Part shown: piece by piece, positions 22,736-31,932 of the stretch
Position numbering within the stretch: position 1 is the first letter of the stretch
Layout: every line of letters begins with the position of its first letter
Assembly: GCA_036557285.1 (NCBI GenBank)
Contig: DATBHW010000041.1
Location: 16,918-80,917, forward strand
DNA: 64,000 nt
DNA from: Ktedonobacterales bacterium
GTDB taxonomy: Bacteria > Chloroflexota > Ktedonobacteria > Ktedonobacterales > DATBGS01
Direction of reading: 5' to 3'
The notes under the pieces: model-generated
What the model was told of the DNA's origin: nothing
The model's database searches: none
The model's input: the letters and a program-made list of their open reading frames with translations, nothing else
Position numbers and translations under genes: made by a program

Positions 22736-23572
22736 ATGTTACACATTCAGGCGGCTTCTCAAACTGATCCCGGAAAAGTCCGCGAACAAAACGAAGATCA
22801 TTGTTTTTTCCAAATGAGTTCCAGTGGCGACGAAGCCAGGGGCCTCTTTATTGTGGCTGATGGCATGGGTGGATATCAGGCCGGTGAGGTTGCCAGCAGG
22901 CTGGCAGTTGACGAAATCCGGGAGACGCTCAATCCGCTTTTTGCGCCCAGTTCCGCGCAGGAGACCGTTTCGCTGACCCCCGCGAGCAGCCCGGAAGGCG
23001 GCGCGCAGACCCGACGCCTGCCCGAAAGCCGCGAGGTCGCCAAGATCAACGAAAAACTCAAGCAAGCCATCACCAAAGCCAACGAGGTGATTGTCAGCTA
23101 TGGCAAGTCGCGCAAGGAGGCCAGGGGGTTGGGGTCCACCGTCACTGTGGCCGTCGTCCTGGGCGCGAGCGCCTATATCGCCAACGTGGGCGACAGCCGC
23201 ACCTACCTCTGGCGCAGCGGACAGCTTCGCCCCATCACCAAAGATCACTCGCTGGTCGCCCGCCTGGTGGATGCTGGACATATCACCCCTGAGCAAATCT
23301 ATGATCACCCGCAGCGCAATCTGATCTACCGCTCGCTGGGAGCCGGACACAGCACCGTTGAAGTTGATGTATTCTATCAAACGCTGGAGCCAGGAGACAG
23401 CCTCCTGCTCTGCACCGATGGCCTCTGGGAAATGGTGCGTGAGGATGAGATCAAAAGCATCCTCAGCAGCGATGAATCGCTGGAAACGATTTGCCAGGAA
23501 CTGATTGACGCGGCCAATCGGGGCGGCGGCGAAGATAACATTACCGCCGTCGTTGTGCGCTGTTCCAGCTAA
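22736..23572 (+). CDS. PP2C-family protein Ser/Thr phosphatase
   Basis: 278 residues, ribosome site AGGAAGGAGGAG. All PP2C metal motifs are present: REQNEDH, VADGMGGYQAG, GSTVTVAVVLG, VGDSRTYLW, KDHSL, CTDGLWE and GGEDNITAVVV. So an active Mn/Mg-dependent soluble phosphatase is expected (PstP/Stp type). An insertion of about 35 residues (SSAQETVSLTPASSPEGGAQ) follows the second motif. It is first in the signalling cluster; the kinase starts 22 bp after its stop, so the pair is co-transcribed and probably antagonistic. Confidence 0.97.
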   Translation: MLHIQAASQTDPGKVREQNEDHCFFQMSSSGDEARGLFIVADGMGGYQAGEVASRLAVDEIRETLNPLFAPSSAQETVSLTPASSPEGGAQTRRLPESREVAKINEKLKQAITKANEVIVSYGKSRKEARGLGSTVTVAVVLGASAYIANVGDSRTYLWRSGQLRPITKDHSLVARLVDAGHITPEQIYDHPQRNLIYRSLGAGHSTVEVDVFYQTLEPGDSLLLCTDGLWEMVREDEIKSILSSDESLETICQELIDAANRGGGEDNITAVVVRCSS

Positions 23573-23594
23573 CAGCCGGATATACGAGGAACCG

Positions 23595-25460
23595 ATGAGC
23601 CTGCCAAACGGCGCTATTCTTGATAATCGCTATCGCATCCTGGAGTTGCTGGGTGAAGGGGGCATGGGCAGCGTCTATAAGGCGGAAAACCAGCGCATGC
23701 CAGGGCCGCTGTGGGCGATCAAAGAACTGTTGATCGAGGCGTTTGCCGACCCGGTTGAGCTGCGCGAGGCGGTGGAGCGTTTCGAGAAAGAAAGCACGCT
23801 GATGGGCCAGCTTACTGTGCTGCCTCATCCGCGCTTGCCGCGTGTCATTGACCGCTTCACCGAGAACAGCCGCTATTATTTCGTGATGGAGTTCGTGCCT
23901 GGCGAGAGCCTGGATAAGATGCTGGAGAACGCCAAACAGCCCCTGCCAGAGCGGCAGGTCGTGGAATGGGCCGTTCAGGTTTGCGAGGCGCTCAGCTTTA
24001 TCCACAGTCAGACGCCGCCGGTGATTCTGCGCGATCTCAAGCCGGGGAATGTCATGGTGACGCCGCAGGGCGAAGTGAAGCTGATTGACTTCGGCATCGC
24101 GCGCATCTGGAAACCAGGGCAAAAAAGCAATACGGAAAACCTAGGGACCATGACCTACGCTTCGCCCGAACATCTGGGCCAGATCGGCCAGACAGACGCG
24201 CGCTCCGACATCTACAGCCTGGGCGCAACGATGTATCATCTGCTGACCAATGAGGAGCCGACGCCGCTGGATACACCCCTGCCGGGCAGCCTGCGCGGGC
24301 GGAATCCACTCATCAGCCCGCGCGTGGAAGAAATCGTCATCAAGTCTATGCAGCTAGACCCCAACCGGCGCTTCCAATCCGCCAGCGCCATGCAAACCGC
24401 GCTGCAATCGTGTCTGCCCGCTGCGGCCAGCGTGAGCGGCCAGATCGCCATCACCAACCATGTGCCTGCTATCCCCGCCGCGCTGAGTCCTGGGGCAACG
24501 CTCGTCGTGCCGGTTGGCGGCAAAGTCTGCCCCGACTGTGGCTTTATCAACCGCGCCACCGCCAAGTTTTGCGCTCTGGATGGGAAGCCGCTGCCGGGCG
24601 ACGCCTCTATTGCCAGCGCGGTGCAAAACGCCAAACGAGCGGTGGGAGCCGGAAAACCCGGAATACAGGCGGCCCCGGCGGCAGCGCCAATCAGAAGCGG
24701 GGTCAACCCGAATAGCGCGCGCGCCGACGCTCTCTATGACCAGGGCCTGCGCGAATATAACAACGGCAACTATACCCTGGCGCTGACCTGCATCCGCGAA
24801 GCGGTGCAGCTAGCTCCCCCTACCTACGCGCGCTTCTACAAGCTGGGCGAAACACACCGACGCCTGAATCAGCTCCGCGACGCCCTCAGCGCCTTCCAGA
24901 AGGCGGCCAACCTGCGCCAGTGCTATGATGTCTATTTTCAGATCGGGCTGGCGCAGCGGGACTTGAGACAATTCAGCGCCGCCGCTTCGGCCTTTATGCA
25001 GGCGCGCACGTTTGAGCCGCAAAACCCGGCGGTGGCCTGCCAGTTGGGCATCATTGCGATGGAGCAGAATGACTATACGACTGCCGAGCGCGAGCTACGC
25101 AGCGGCCTGCAAGTGCAAAGCCGCCATTACCTGCTGCGCTACAGCCTGGGGCAGCTTTATATCCGCGAGAAACGCTGGAACGATGCTATCACCGAACTGC
25201 AAGAAGCTGTGCAGCTTGGCCCAAATCAAGCGGAAGCCTGGCATGAGTTAGGCAAAGCGTTCTTTGGCGCCCGGCGCTATCCAGAAGCCGTCCAGGCGCT
25301 GGAGCAAGCTCGCGCCCAGGGTCTTGCCACGGCTGATGTCTATCGGCTCAGCGCGCAATCTTATGAAAAAACCAGCAACCGAAAGCAGGCCAGAGAATTT
25401 GCGAAAAAAGCACTTATGCTTAATCCCAATGATGCCGATGCCCGCCGGTTGGCACGCTAA
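23595..25460 (+). CDS. Ser/Thr protein kinase with zinc ribbon and TPR domain
   Basis: 621 residues; ATG 23595 with GAGGAACC upstream (longer frames overlap the phosphatase gene). The kinase domain is at about 12-280: GEGGMGSVYK, WAIKELL, LRDLKPGNVMV (His of HRD replaced by Leu), DFGIARIW, TYASPEHLGQ and DARSDIYSLG. A zinc ribbon follows at about 310-335 (CPDCGFINRATAKFC; the fourth ligand is missing or replaced). Then about six TPRs from 375 to the end (LREYNNGNYTLALTCIREAV, LGIIAMEQNDYTTAERELRS). No membrane helix, unlike the kinase at 2218. The TPRs likely recruit partners or substrates, for example the FHA proteins downstream (inference). Confidence 0.95.
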   Translation: MSLPNGAILDNRYRILELLGEGGMGSVYKAENQRMPGPLWAIKELLIEAFADPVELREAVERFEKESTLMGQLTVLPHPRLPRVIDRFTENSRYYFVMEFVPGESLDKMLENAKQPLPERQVVEWAVQVCEALSFIHSQTPPVILRDLKPGNVMVTPQGEVKLIDFGIARIWKPGQKSNTENLGTMTYASPEHLGQIGQTDARSDIYSLGATMYHLLTNEEPTPLDTPLPGSLRGRNPLISPRVEEIVIKSMQLDPNRRFQSASAMQTALQSCLPAAASVSGQIAITNHVPAIPAALSPGATLVVPVGGKVCPDCGFINRATAKFCALDGKPLPGDASIASAVQNAKRAVGAGKPGIQAAPAAAPIRSGVNPNSARADALYDQGLREYNNGNYTLALTCIREAVQLAPPTYARFYKLGETHRRLNQLRDALSAFQKAANLRQCYDVYFQIGLAQRDLRQFSAAASAFMQARTFEPQNPAVACQLGIIAMEQNDYTTAERELRSGLQVQSRHYLLRYSLGQLYIREKRWNDAITELQEAVQLGPNQAEAWHELGKAFFGARRYPEAVQALEQARAQGLATADVYRLSAQSYEKTSNRKQAREFAKKALMLNPNDADARRLAR

Positions 25461-25540
25461 TCAGGAGACTCTTTGCTCCCCGGCTTCAGGGTCGCGGTGG
25501 CACGAGATGAGGATACCCTCAACTCATAGGAGGTGGAACG

Positions 25541-27436
25541 ATGCTCTGCCCGAATTGTAATCACCCTTTGCGCGATCAGGCAAAGTTTTGTAATAATTGT
25601 GGCGCGACCATAGCCGCAGGCGCCGCGCCTGCCGTTGCCGCGCCGGAAGCGTCCGGCAAAGCCAGCCCGACAGGGCCGCTGAATCGTTCGTCTGCCGAAC
25701 CAGATACTGGCCCGGCCCAAACGTCAGACCCGCCAGAATCAAGCGCGGCAACCGCTCTGGCGTCAGAAGAAGAAGGCGAGGCGCTGGATCAGCCGCTCCC
25801 TGCTCCTCCTCCGCTTGTCGAGATGGAAAGCGCGGCCATGCCAGCGCCCCCTGTCGCCGGCCAGCGAGAAGCAGAGGAGGCATATGATGATGCCAGTCAG
25901 CAGCCCACTGCCGAGGCTGTTCTCACCGAGCAGCTTTATGGGCTGGACCCTTTCGCGCCTTCAGGAGCTTCTCTGTCAATGAACCCATCAGAAGACGACT
26001 ATCAAGCTGAAGAGGCGCCGTCAACAGACGACGTGCCTACGATTCGCATGGCTCGACCAGAGAGAAATGAGGTTGACGTGACTGCTGATTTGCTCGGTAT
26101 GCTCGGCGATCAAGCGCCTCTGCAACCCGGTATGGTCCTCGAAGGGCGCTATCAGGTTGAAGAGGTGGTTCATACCTCCGAGGAAGAAAACCTGTATCGC
26201 GTCACCGACCAGTTGGGCTATCTGCACTGCTGGGCCTGCAACACCGATTTCCCCGAAACCCAGCAGCCTGAACGCTTCTGCTCGAACTGTGGCGCTGATA
26301 TGTTGGGGAGAGAATACTGGCTGCGCGAGCGCATCCAGGGGGCAGGCGCCGCTGAGGCCGAACAGCCAGCAGAAGCGGCGGGCAGCGAAGACGCTGGCGA
26401 GGCTGCTGGCGAAGCCGCTCACATGGCCGCTGATACCAGCGACATGCCCGGGGCCAACGGCGCGCACCCTGAAGTGGCCGATGACGAGGCGGACGTGCTT
26501 CCGGGCGGCGCTCAGAAGTATGTGGACGCCGAGAGCGAGGAACTGGACTGGCCGACCCAGCCGATGACGGCCATCGCCAGCTTCATCATCGGCCCCCGCC
26601 AGTATCGCGTCGAGGCGATGGAGATCGAAGACCCCATCTTCCCGCTGGGCGTTACGCTGACGGCAGGCGCGCGCTCCGATGTTGGTCGCACCCGACGCGG
26701 CAACCCCAACGAAGACAGCATCCTGGTCATGCAGTTCTCGCGCATTCACGAATCCGTCAGCCAGCCATTCGGCCTCTATATTGTGGCCGATGGTCTGGGC
26801 GGCCATGACGACGGCCAGACCGCCAGCCGCAGGGCTATCGGCGTCATCGCCGACTACATCACCCGCGAAGTCGTGCTTCCGGCGCTGCAAAGCGGGCAAT
26901 ACGCTGATAACGAAACCCTGGCCGCCGCCCTCAAAGCGGCGATTGAAGCGGCCAATCTGGCGCTGGTCGGCTCGAATGAACAGACGGGCGGCGACATGGG
27001 GTCCACCGTCACCGGCGCGTTGATCGTTGGCGACACCGCCCACATCGTCAACGTCGGCGACAGCCGCACCTATCTCTACGATGGCACGTCGCTGCAACCC
27101 ATCAGCATTGATCATTCGCTGGTGATGCAGTTAGTAATCGGCGGCCTGATTGACCGCGAAGATATTTACACACATCCCCAGCGCAACCAGATTCTGCGCA
27201 GCCTGGGGGATCGGCGCGATGTCCAGGTCGATCTCTATGTGCAAAAGCTGCGCCCTGGCTATCAACTGGTTATTTGCTGCGATGGCCTGTGGGAGATGAT
27301 TCGTGACCCACAGATCGAGCAGGCGCTGATCGAATCCAGCGACCCACAGACCGCCGCCGACCGGCTGATGGAACTGGCGAACCAGAACGGCGGCGAGGAC
27401 AACATCAGTGTCATTGTCGTCCAGGCGCGCGAGTGA
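25541..27436 (+). CDS. Zinc-ribbon PP2C phosphatase with regulatory N-terminal half
   Basis: 631 residues after ATAGGAGGTGG. Zinc ribbon 1 is at residues 3-20 (CPNC, CNNC), followed by an acidic low-complexity region. A short segment (LEGRYQVEEVVHTSEEENLY) looks like the start of a kinase fold without the rest. Zinc ribbon 2 is near 228-255 (CWAC, CSNC). PP2C domain at about 375-631: RRGNPNEDS, VADGLGGHDDG, GSTVTGALIVG, VGDSRTYLY, DHSL, CCDGLWE and GGEDNISVIVV, all metal ligands kept. The kinase-like scrap between the ribbons suggests descent from a kinase-phosphatase fusion, an inference. Third gene of the cluster, 80 bp after the kinase. Confidence 0.93.
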   Translation: MLCPNCNHPLRDQAKFCNNCGATIAAGAAPAVAAPEASGKASPTGPLNRSSAEPDTGPAQTSDPPESSAATALASEEEGEALDQPLPAPPPLVEMESAAMPAPPVAGQREAEEAYDDASQQPTAEAVLTEQLYGLDPFAPSGASLSMNPSEDDYQAEEAPSTDDVPTIRMARPERNEVDVTADLLGMLGDQAPLQPGMVLEGRYQVEEVVHTSEEENLYRVTDQLGYLHCWACNTDFPETQQPERFCSNCGADMLGREYWLRERIQGAGAAEAEQPAEAAGSEDAGEAAGEAAHMAADTSDMPGANGAHPEVADDEADVLPGGAQKYVDAESEELDWPTQPMTAIASFIIGPRQYRVEAMEIEDPIFPLGVTLTAGARSDVGRTRRGNPNEDSILVMQFSRIHESVSQPFGLYIVADGLGGHDDGQTASRRAIGVIADYITREVVLPALQSGQYADNETLAAALKAAIEAANLALVGSNEQTGGDMGSTVTGALIVGDTAHIVNVGDSRTYLYDGTSLQPISIDHSLVMQLVIGGLIDREDIYTHPQRNQILRSLGDRRDVQVDLYVQKLRPGYQLVICCDGLWEMIRDPQIEQALIESSDPQTAADRLMELANQNGGEDNISVIVVQARE

Positions 27437-27615
27437 GTTATCAGCGCCTGGTGTAAGGCTTGCGGCCAGCCGAGGCCGCGCAACTTGCGACTTCTGGTAT
27501 TCGTATGTAATCAGTGAAACAACCTACGCTGGCGACGACCACTGCGCCTCCATACTCTGGCTTCCAGGCGCGGGCTTCAGCCGCCAGCCGATTAAAAAAT
27601 AAGGAGACAATCATT

Positions 27616-28848
27616 ATGCCCGGCGAAGTCACATTGAACTGCCAGCTTGGCAAGGAGCATCTCCCGGTCACGGGTGGATCGCAGATGGCATATGTGTTGG
27701 TGGAGGCCACACCAACGGAGATGATGGCCCAGGTACGTATGCCGCTGAACTTCGCCATTGTGCTTGACCGCTCTGGTTCCATGAAAGGTTCCAAGCTGAA
27801 CGCCGTCAAACAGGCGGTTCAGATGCTCATTGACCAGATGGCTGACACCGACACTATTTCTGTTGTTGCTTTTGATGATGGCGTGCAGATCATCGTACCC
27901 GCGCAGCCCGCGATGGACAAGCCCGGCATTAAGATGGCTGTGGACCGCATCCGCGATGGCGGCGGCACCACCATGTCGCTGGGCATGAGTACCGGCATGA
28001 ATGAGCTGCGCAAATATTACTCACCCACCAGCGTCAACCGCATGATTATCCTTACCGATGGCGTCACCTATGGCGACACTGATCGCTGCCGGGCGCTGGC
28101 CGACGACGCCTCGCGTCAGGGCATCAACATCTATCCGCTGGGCATTGGCGCCGACTGGGATGAAGACCTGCTGGATAACATTGGGCGGCGCAGCGGCGGC
28201 CTGGAAGCTGAATTCATCCGCAGGCCCGACGACTCACTGCACATCTTTCAGCAGCAGTTCCAGAGCGCCACTGCCGTTGCGGTGCGCAACGCCCAACTGC
28301 TGCTGCATCTTTCGGTAGGCATCACCCCCAAGAAAGCCGTCAAGGTCTTGCCACAGATCGCCGATCTGGGGCAATCGGTGCTTTCTGATCGCCAGGTGGT
28401 GATCCCGCTGGGCGATCTGGAAAAAGACACGCCCCAGGCGGTGCTGTTTGAGTTGATGATCGAACCGAAACCGGCGGGCGTCTTCCGCATTGCTGTCGCG
28501 GAACTGACCTATGATGTACCCACCATGAGTCGGCAGGGCGAGCAGATACGTGCTGATATTGTGATTGGTTTCAGTCAGGACACCAACCAGACACAGGCGA
28601 TCAATGCGCTGGTGATGAACTACGCTGAAAAGGCGAATGCCCATCGGCTGGTCACCAAAGTGCTTGAAGAATATAAAGCAACTGGCAAAGTCACAACCCG
28701 GCTGGCGCCCAATGTCACGCGGGTTCTTGACCAGGAGACACAGGACGCGCTGGAGGCGCTGAGTACGGGGCAGCAGATCTCCAGCGAGCAGGTCAAAAAC
28801 ATCGGCAACAAAACGCGCAAGCTCACCCAGCGGCTTGAGGATGCTTAA
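27616..28848 (+). CDS. vWA-domain protein (TerY/CoxE-like), cytoplasmic
   Basis: 410 residues; AAGGAGACAATCATT before the ATG. A von Willebrand factor A domain occupies about 44-215, with an intact MIDAS: DRSGSMKGS (Asp51, Ser53, Ser55), a Thr in GGTTMSLG and Asp in ILTDGVTYGD. A beta-rich region and a helical end (LEALSTGQQISSEQVKNI) follow. No signal peptide or membrane helix, so it acts inside the cell, probably as a metal-dependent scaffold. vWA, PP2C and zinc-ribbon kinase genes together match the make-up of the TerY-P triad described for Ter-linked systems. No TerD or TerC gene is visible here. Confidence 0.94.
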   Translation: MPGEVTLNCQLGKEHLPVTGGSQMAYVLVEATPTEMMAQVRMPLNFAIVLDRSGSMKGSKLNAVKQAVQMLIDQMADTDTISVVAFDDGVQIIVPAQPAMDKPGIKMAVDRIRDGGGTTMSLGMSTGMNELRKYYSPTSVNRMIILTDGVTYGDTDRCRALADDASRQGINIYPLGIGADWDEDLLDNIGRRSGGLEAEFIRRPDDSLHIFQQQFQSATAVAVRNAQLLLHLSVGITPKKAVKVLPQIADLGQSVLSDRQVVIPLGDLEKDTPQAVLFELMIEPKPAGVFRIAVAELTYDVPTMSRQGEQIRADIVIGFSQDTNQTQAINALVMNYAEKANAHRLVTKVLEEYKATGKVTTRLAPNVTRVLDQETQDALEALSTGQQISSEQVKNIGNKTRKLTQRLEDA

Positions 28849-28901
28849 ACGTCATCAGGCTGGATGAAGAGGGTTGAAAACACACTAGAGGAGGGAATGC
28901 G

Positions 28902-29516
28902 ATGTCTGTGAGATGCTCACAGGGACACGAAAACCCTGATGGTTCGGCATTTTGCGATGAGTGTGGCGAGCCGCTGGCCGCGCCGGCGCCCACCTTTTCC
29001 GCGCCAATCCCGGCAGCGCCGCCAGTGAGCGCCACTATGACCTGCCCAAGCTGCGGTTCGGCCAACCCGGCGGGCGAATCGTTTTGCAGCAACTGCGGCG
29101 CGAACTTGAACGCGCCGCCCGCTGAGCAGCCGGTTATGGCCGCCGCGCCTGCCGCGCCTGCTGTCTCGTTCGCGCCCGCGCCGCCTGTGGCCGTCAAGGC
29201 GCAGGTTGTGGTCGAAAGCGATAACACCACCTTCGACCTGGCGGGCAAGGCTGAGGCGCTGATTGGCCGCGAGGATGCTGTCAGCAACATTTTTCCCGAT
29301 ATTGATCTGACGCCCCACAATGGCGAGGAGGGCGGCGTTGGGCGGCGGCACGCCAGGATTCTTTATTCTGGCAGCCAGTACATGCTTGAGGACTTGAACA
29401 GCATTAACTTCACGTTCCTCAATAAGCAGAAAATCGCGCCCAAAACCCCCACGCCCTTGAAAGACGGCGATGAGATTCGCCTGGGGAGGATCGTGCTGCG
29501 CTTCAAGACTTTGTAA
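28902..29516 (+). CDS. Double zinc-ribbon FHA protein
   Basis: 204 residues. Zinc ribbon 1 (CSQGHENPDGSAFCDECG) and zinc ribbon 2 (CPSCGSANPAGESFCSNCG) are joined by an Ala/Pro linker to a C-terminal FHA domain at about 105-204: IGREDAVSN, then GVGRRHARI, the conserved Asn in SINFTFLN, and DGDEIRLGRIVLRF. FHA domains bind phosphothreonine, so this is a likely reader of the neighbouring kinase. The family Ser in SxxH is Arg here (GRRH), which may weaken binding. GAGGGAATGCG stands before the ATG. Confidence 0.93.
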   Translation: MSVRCSQGHENPDGSAFCDECGEPLAAPAPTFSAPIPAAPPVSATMTCPSCGSANPAGESFCSNCGANLNAPPAEQPVMAAAPAAPAVSFAPAPPVAVKAQVVVESDNTTFDLAGKAEALIGREDAVSNIFPDIDLTPHNGEEGGVGRRHARILYSGSQYMLEDLNSINFTFLNKQKIAPKTPTPLKDGDEIRLGRIVLRFKTL

Positions 29517-29550
29517 TGTCTCTCCTTCGCTCTGAAAAGGAGGATCGCTT

Positions 29551-30315
29551 ATGACTATTCGTTGTTCGCAGGGGCATGAGAACCCGGATGAGGCCACATT
29601 CTGTGATGAATGCGGCGAGCCATTGCCCGCCGAAGCGGCGGCCAACCCACCTGACCAGGAAGTAGAGGAGCCTACCCTGCCAGCAGGCGCGGCAGCCCCC
29701 CAACCAGCAGGGGCAGCCGAGCCAGAGCCAGCAGATATGGCTGTGCCTCAGCCTCCCCCGGCGGTTGATTTTGGAGCCACGCAAGCAGCGCCGGGTACGC
29801 CTGCCGCCGACACCTTTGCCACTCAAGCAGGCGCGGCGCCTGCTGAAGAGGCGGAGACCGTCGCTATGGCTCCCGGCGCGCCGGAGGCGGCCCCCGCCGC
29901 GCCGGAACCTGCGCCAGTCGCACCGCCTGCTGCGCCGGAGCCTGCGCCAGTCGCCGCGCCCAGCGCGCCACCACCCGCGCCGGTTGCCGCGCAGCCGCGC
30001 CTGATGGTGGAAGGCACGACGACGACCTTCGATCTGGCGGGCAAAGCCGCGCTGGTCGTTGGCCGCGAGGACGCGCCCAGCAACAGCTTTCCCGATATTG
30101 ACTTGACGCCCTATGGCGCGGAAGAGGGGGGCGTTTCGCGCCTGCACGCGCGGCTCACGCTGAGCGGCGAGGACTGGGCCATCGAAGACCTGGAAAGCAC
30201 CAACTTTACCTTCGTGAATCGCAAGCGTATCGCGCCCAAGACGCCGACTCCGCTCAGCGACGGCGACGAGATTCGCCTGGGCCGCGTGGGCCTGCGTTTC
30301 AAGACGACAGCCTGA
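29551..30315 (+). CDS. Zinc-ribbon FHA protein
   Basis: 254 residues after AAAAGGAGGATCGCTT. One zinc ribbon (CSQGHENPDEATFCDECG) almost identical to that of the upstream gene, a Pro/Ala-rich linker of about 110 residues with EPAPVAPPAAPEPAPVA-type repeats, and an FHA domain with VGREDAPSN, GVSRLHARL (intact Ser-x-x-His) and ESTNFTFVN. Tandem duplicate of 28902-29516 that has lost or never gained the second ribbon. Probable phosphothreonine adaptor of the cluster. Confidence 0.93.
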   Translation: MTIRCSQGHENPDEATFCDECGEPLPAEAAANPPDQEVEEPTLPAGAAAPQPAGAAEPEPADMAVPQPPPAVDFGATQAAPGTPAADTFATQAGAAPAEEAETVAMAPGAPEAAPAAPEPAPVAPPAAPEPAPVAAPSAPPPAPVAAQPRLMVEGTTTTFDLAGKAALVVGREDAPSNSFPDIDLTPYGAEEGGVSRLHARLTLSGEDWAIEDLESTNFTFVNRKRIAPKTPTPLSDGDEIRLGRVGLRFKTTA

Positions 30316-30433
30316 ACACGGTTCACGCGCCAAAAGCGCCTGGCCCAGCAAGCGCCATCCTTCGTCAGCCAGGTGGGCTGATGAGGATGGCGTGTGTTGT
30401 TCTGACCTGGCTGATAGAGGATGGTAGACGCCC

Positions 30434-30976
30434 ATGAGAATACGGGAAGCGCAGGAAAGTGATGCGCCTGCTATGGCGCGCGTTTTTATTGACAGTAGAC
30501 GAAGCGCGCATCGTGACCACATACCGGCTGAAAGCTTGATGAAGTTCTCCTACGAAGAGTCTGAACGCAATTGGGCGCGCGCGCTTCGAGAGATAGAGGC
30601 GACGCCCACAAGCAAAAAGCGCATCTATGTTGCTGAGAACGACACCGGCGAACTCATCGGCGTGGCGATGGGTGGACCAGAGCGCACACAGCACCCCGTC
30701 TATACTGGCGAAGTATACGTCCTCTATCTCCTGCCTGCCTATCACCGCCAGGGTATTGGTCGCCTGCTCACCGAAACCGTTGTAGAATGGCTGGCGCAGC
30801 AGGGTATGCGCTCCCTGCTCATCCGCGTCTTAAAAGCAAATAGCCCCGCGCGCCGCTTCTATGAGGCGCTGGGTGGGCAATTGGTATTTGAGGAGCAGAT
30901 CGAAGAAGATGGGGCGGTTCTTGAACAGGTGGCGTATGGGTGGGCGACTGGAACCACCCTGCTGCGTCGGCCTTAA
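30434..30976 (+). CDS. GNAT-family N-acetyltransferase
   Basis: 180 residues. Starts MRIREAQESDAPAMARVFID, the usual GNAT opening, with the acetyl-CoA motif A VLYLLPAYHRQGIGRLLTET (Gln-x-x-Gly-x-Gly type) and motif B VLKANSPARRFYEALGG. It acetylates a small-molecule amine or protein N-terminus; the substrate cannot be predicted. It stands alone, converging with the rhomboid gene (11 bp between stops). Confidence 0.93.
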   Translation: MRIREAQESDAPAMARVFIDSRRSAHRDHIPAESLMKFSYEESERNWARALREIEATPTSKKRIYVAENDTGELIGVAMGGPERTQHPVYTGEVYVLYLLPAYHRQGIGRLLTETVVEWLAQQGMRSLLIRVLKANSPARRFYEALGGQLVFEEQIEEDGAVLEQVAYGWATGTTLLRRP

Positions 30977-30987
30977 GCGGCTTTTCT

Positions 30988-31722
30988 TCAGGGGATCGTG
31001 GGTGTAGCCGACTTTGGCGCTGCGGGCGGCCTGGGCGCGAACCAGCGAGAGAGCAGGGCAATGAGAAAGCCAGCCGCAAAGCCGCCCAGGTGGGCGAAAT
31101 AGGCGACAGCGCCAGCCGTATCCGCAACAAACCCAAAGACGGCCAGCCCATTGAGCGCCTGAACAAGAATCCAGAGGCCAATCAGCAGCCACGCCGGAAT
31201 ATCCACCAGAATCACCAGCAGCAGTGTGCGCACCCGCGCCCCTGGAAAGAAGACCAGATAGGCGGCCAGCACCCCGGCAATCGCGCCGCTGGCCCCCAGA
31301 ATCGGTACTGTTGAATTGGGGTTCACCAGCGATTGCGTAATTACGCCCACCAGCCCACAGGCGACATAAAACAGCAGAAAGGCGATATGTCCCAATCGGT
31401 CTTCTACGTTGTCCCCAAAGATCAGCAGAAAGAGCATATTACCCGCAATATGCAGCCAGCCCGCGTGCAAAAACAGCGACGAGATCATCGGCAGCAGCGG
31501 CGGCGCGGGGGTCGCATATTCAGGGCAGGCGGGGTCGGATGGCTGCGTGGCAAGCTGCGCTACGGAATGGGGGATAGCGCCGTAATCGTGAATCACACAC
31601 CCCAGCGCCGTCGCGGGCAAGCTCACCTCATAGGCAAAGACAACCATATTGACAGCGATCAGCAACAGCGTGATAGTCGGCCAGCGCCGCCGCTTCCCCG
31701 CCCGATCAAACAGGGGAATCAT
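30988..31722 (-). CDS. Rhomboid-family intramembrane serine protease
   Basis: 244 residues with six or seven hydrophobic helices. The catalytic Ser is in GASGAIAG (Ser145), the His in AHLGGF (His211), and the conserved HIAGNMLFLLIFGDNVED loop matches the family. A long external loop with two Cys (GCVIHDYGAI...DPACPEY) follows the first helix. It cuts membrane proteins within or near a helix; the anchored surface proteins in the window are conceivable but unproven substrates. Confidence 0.95.
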   Translation of the reverse strand: MIPLFDRAGKRRRWPTITLLLIAVNMVVFAYEVSLPATALGCVIHDYGAIPHSVAQLATQPSDPACPEYATPAPPLLPMISSLFLHAGWLHIAGNMLFLLIFGDNVEDRLGHIAFLLFYVACGLVGVITQSLVNPNSTVPILGASGAIAGVLAAYLVFFPGARVRTLLLVILVDIPAWLLIGLWILVQALNGLAVFGFVADTAGAVAYFAHLGGFAAGFLIALLSRWFAPRPPAAPKSATPTIP

Positions 31723-31932
31723 ACGTTTATCTGCTCCTTCCAGCCTTCCTGCTCCCCCACACAGAGGATACGCCGCGTCAACGGCCCGGCTTCATTCTAG
31801 ATCAGGGCATCAGCAATTACCAGCTTTGTAGGGCTTTTGGAAAGTCCGCAGGCGGGCCAGCGCGTTGGGCTAAACGGCGGCACGTTTTTTGATGGTATCC
31901 CCCACGCCTTAGCGCCTTATTCTTCTTTCTTC

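Noticed and set aside
26021..27115. 364-codon minus-strand frame
   Set aside because: Shadow of the zinc-ribbon PP2C gene, which has all active-site motifs.
29503..30522. 339-codon minus-strand frame
   Set aside because: Antisense to the FHA gene and its Pro/Ala linker; Arg/Gly-rich without domains.
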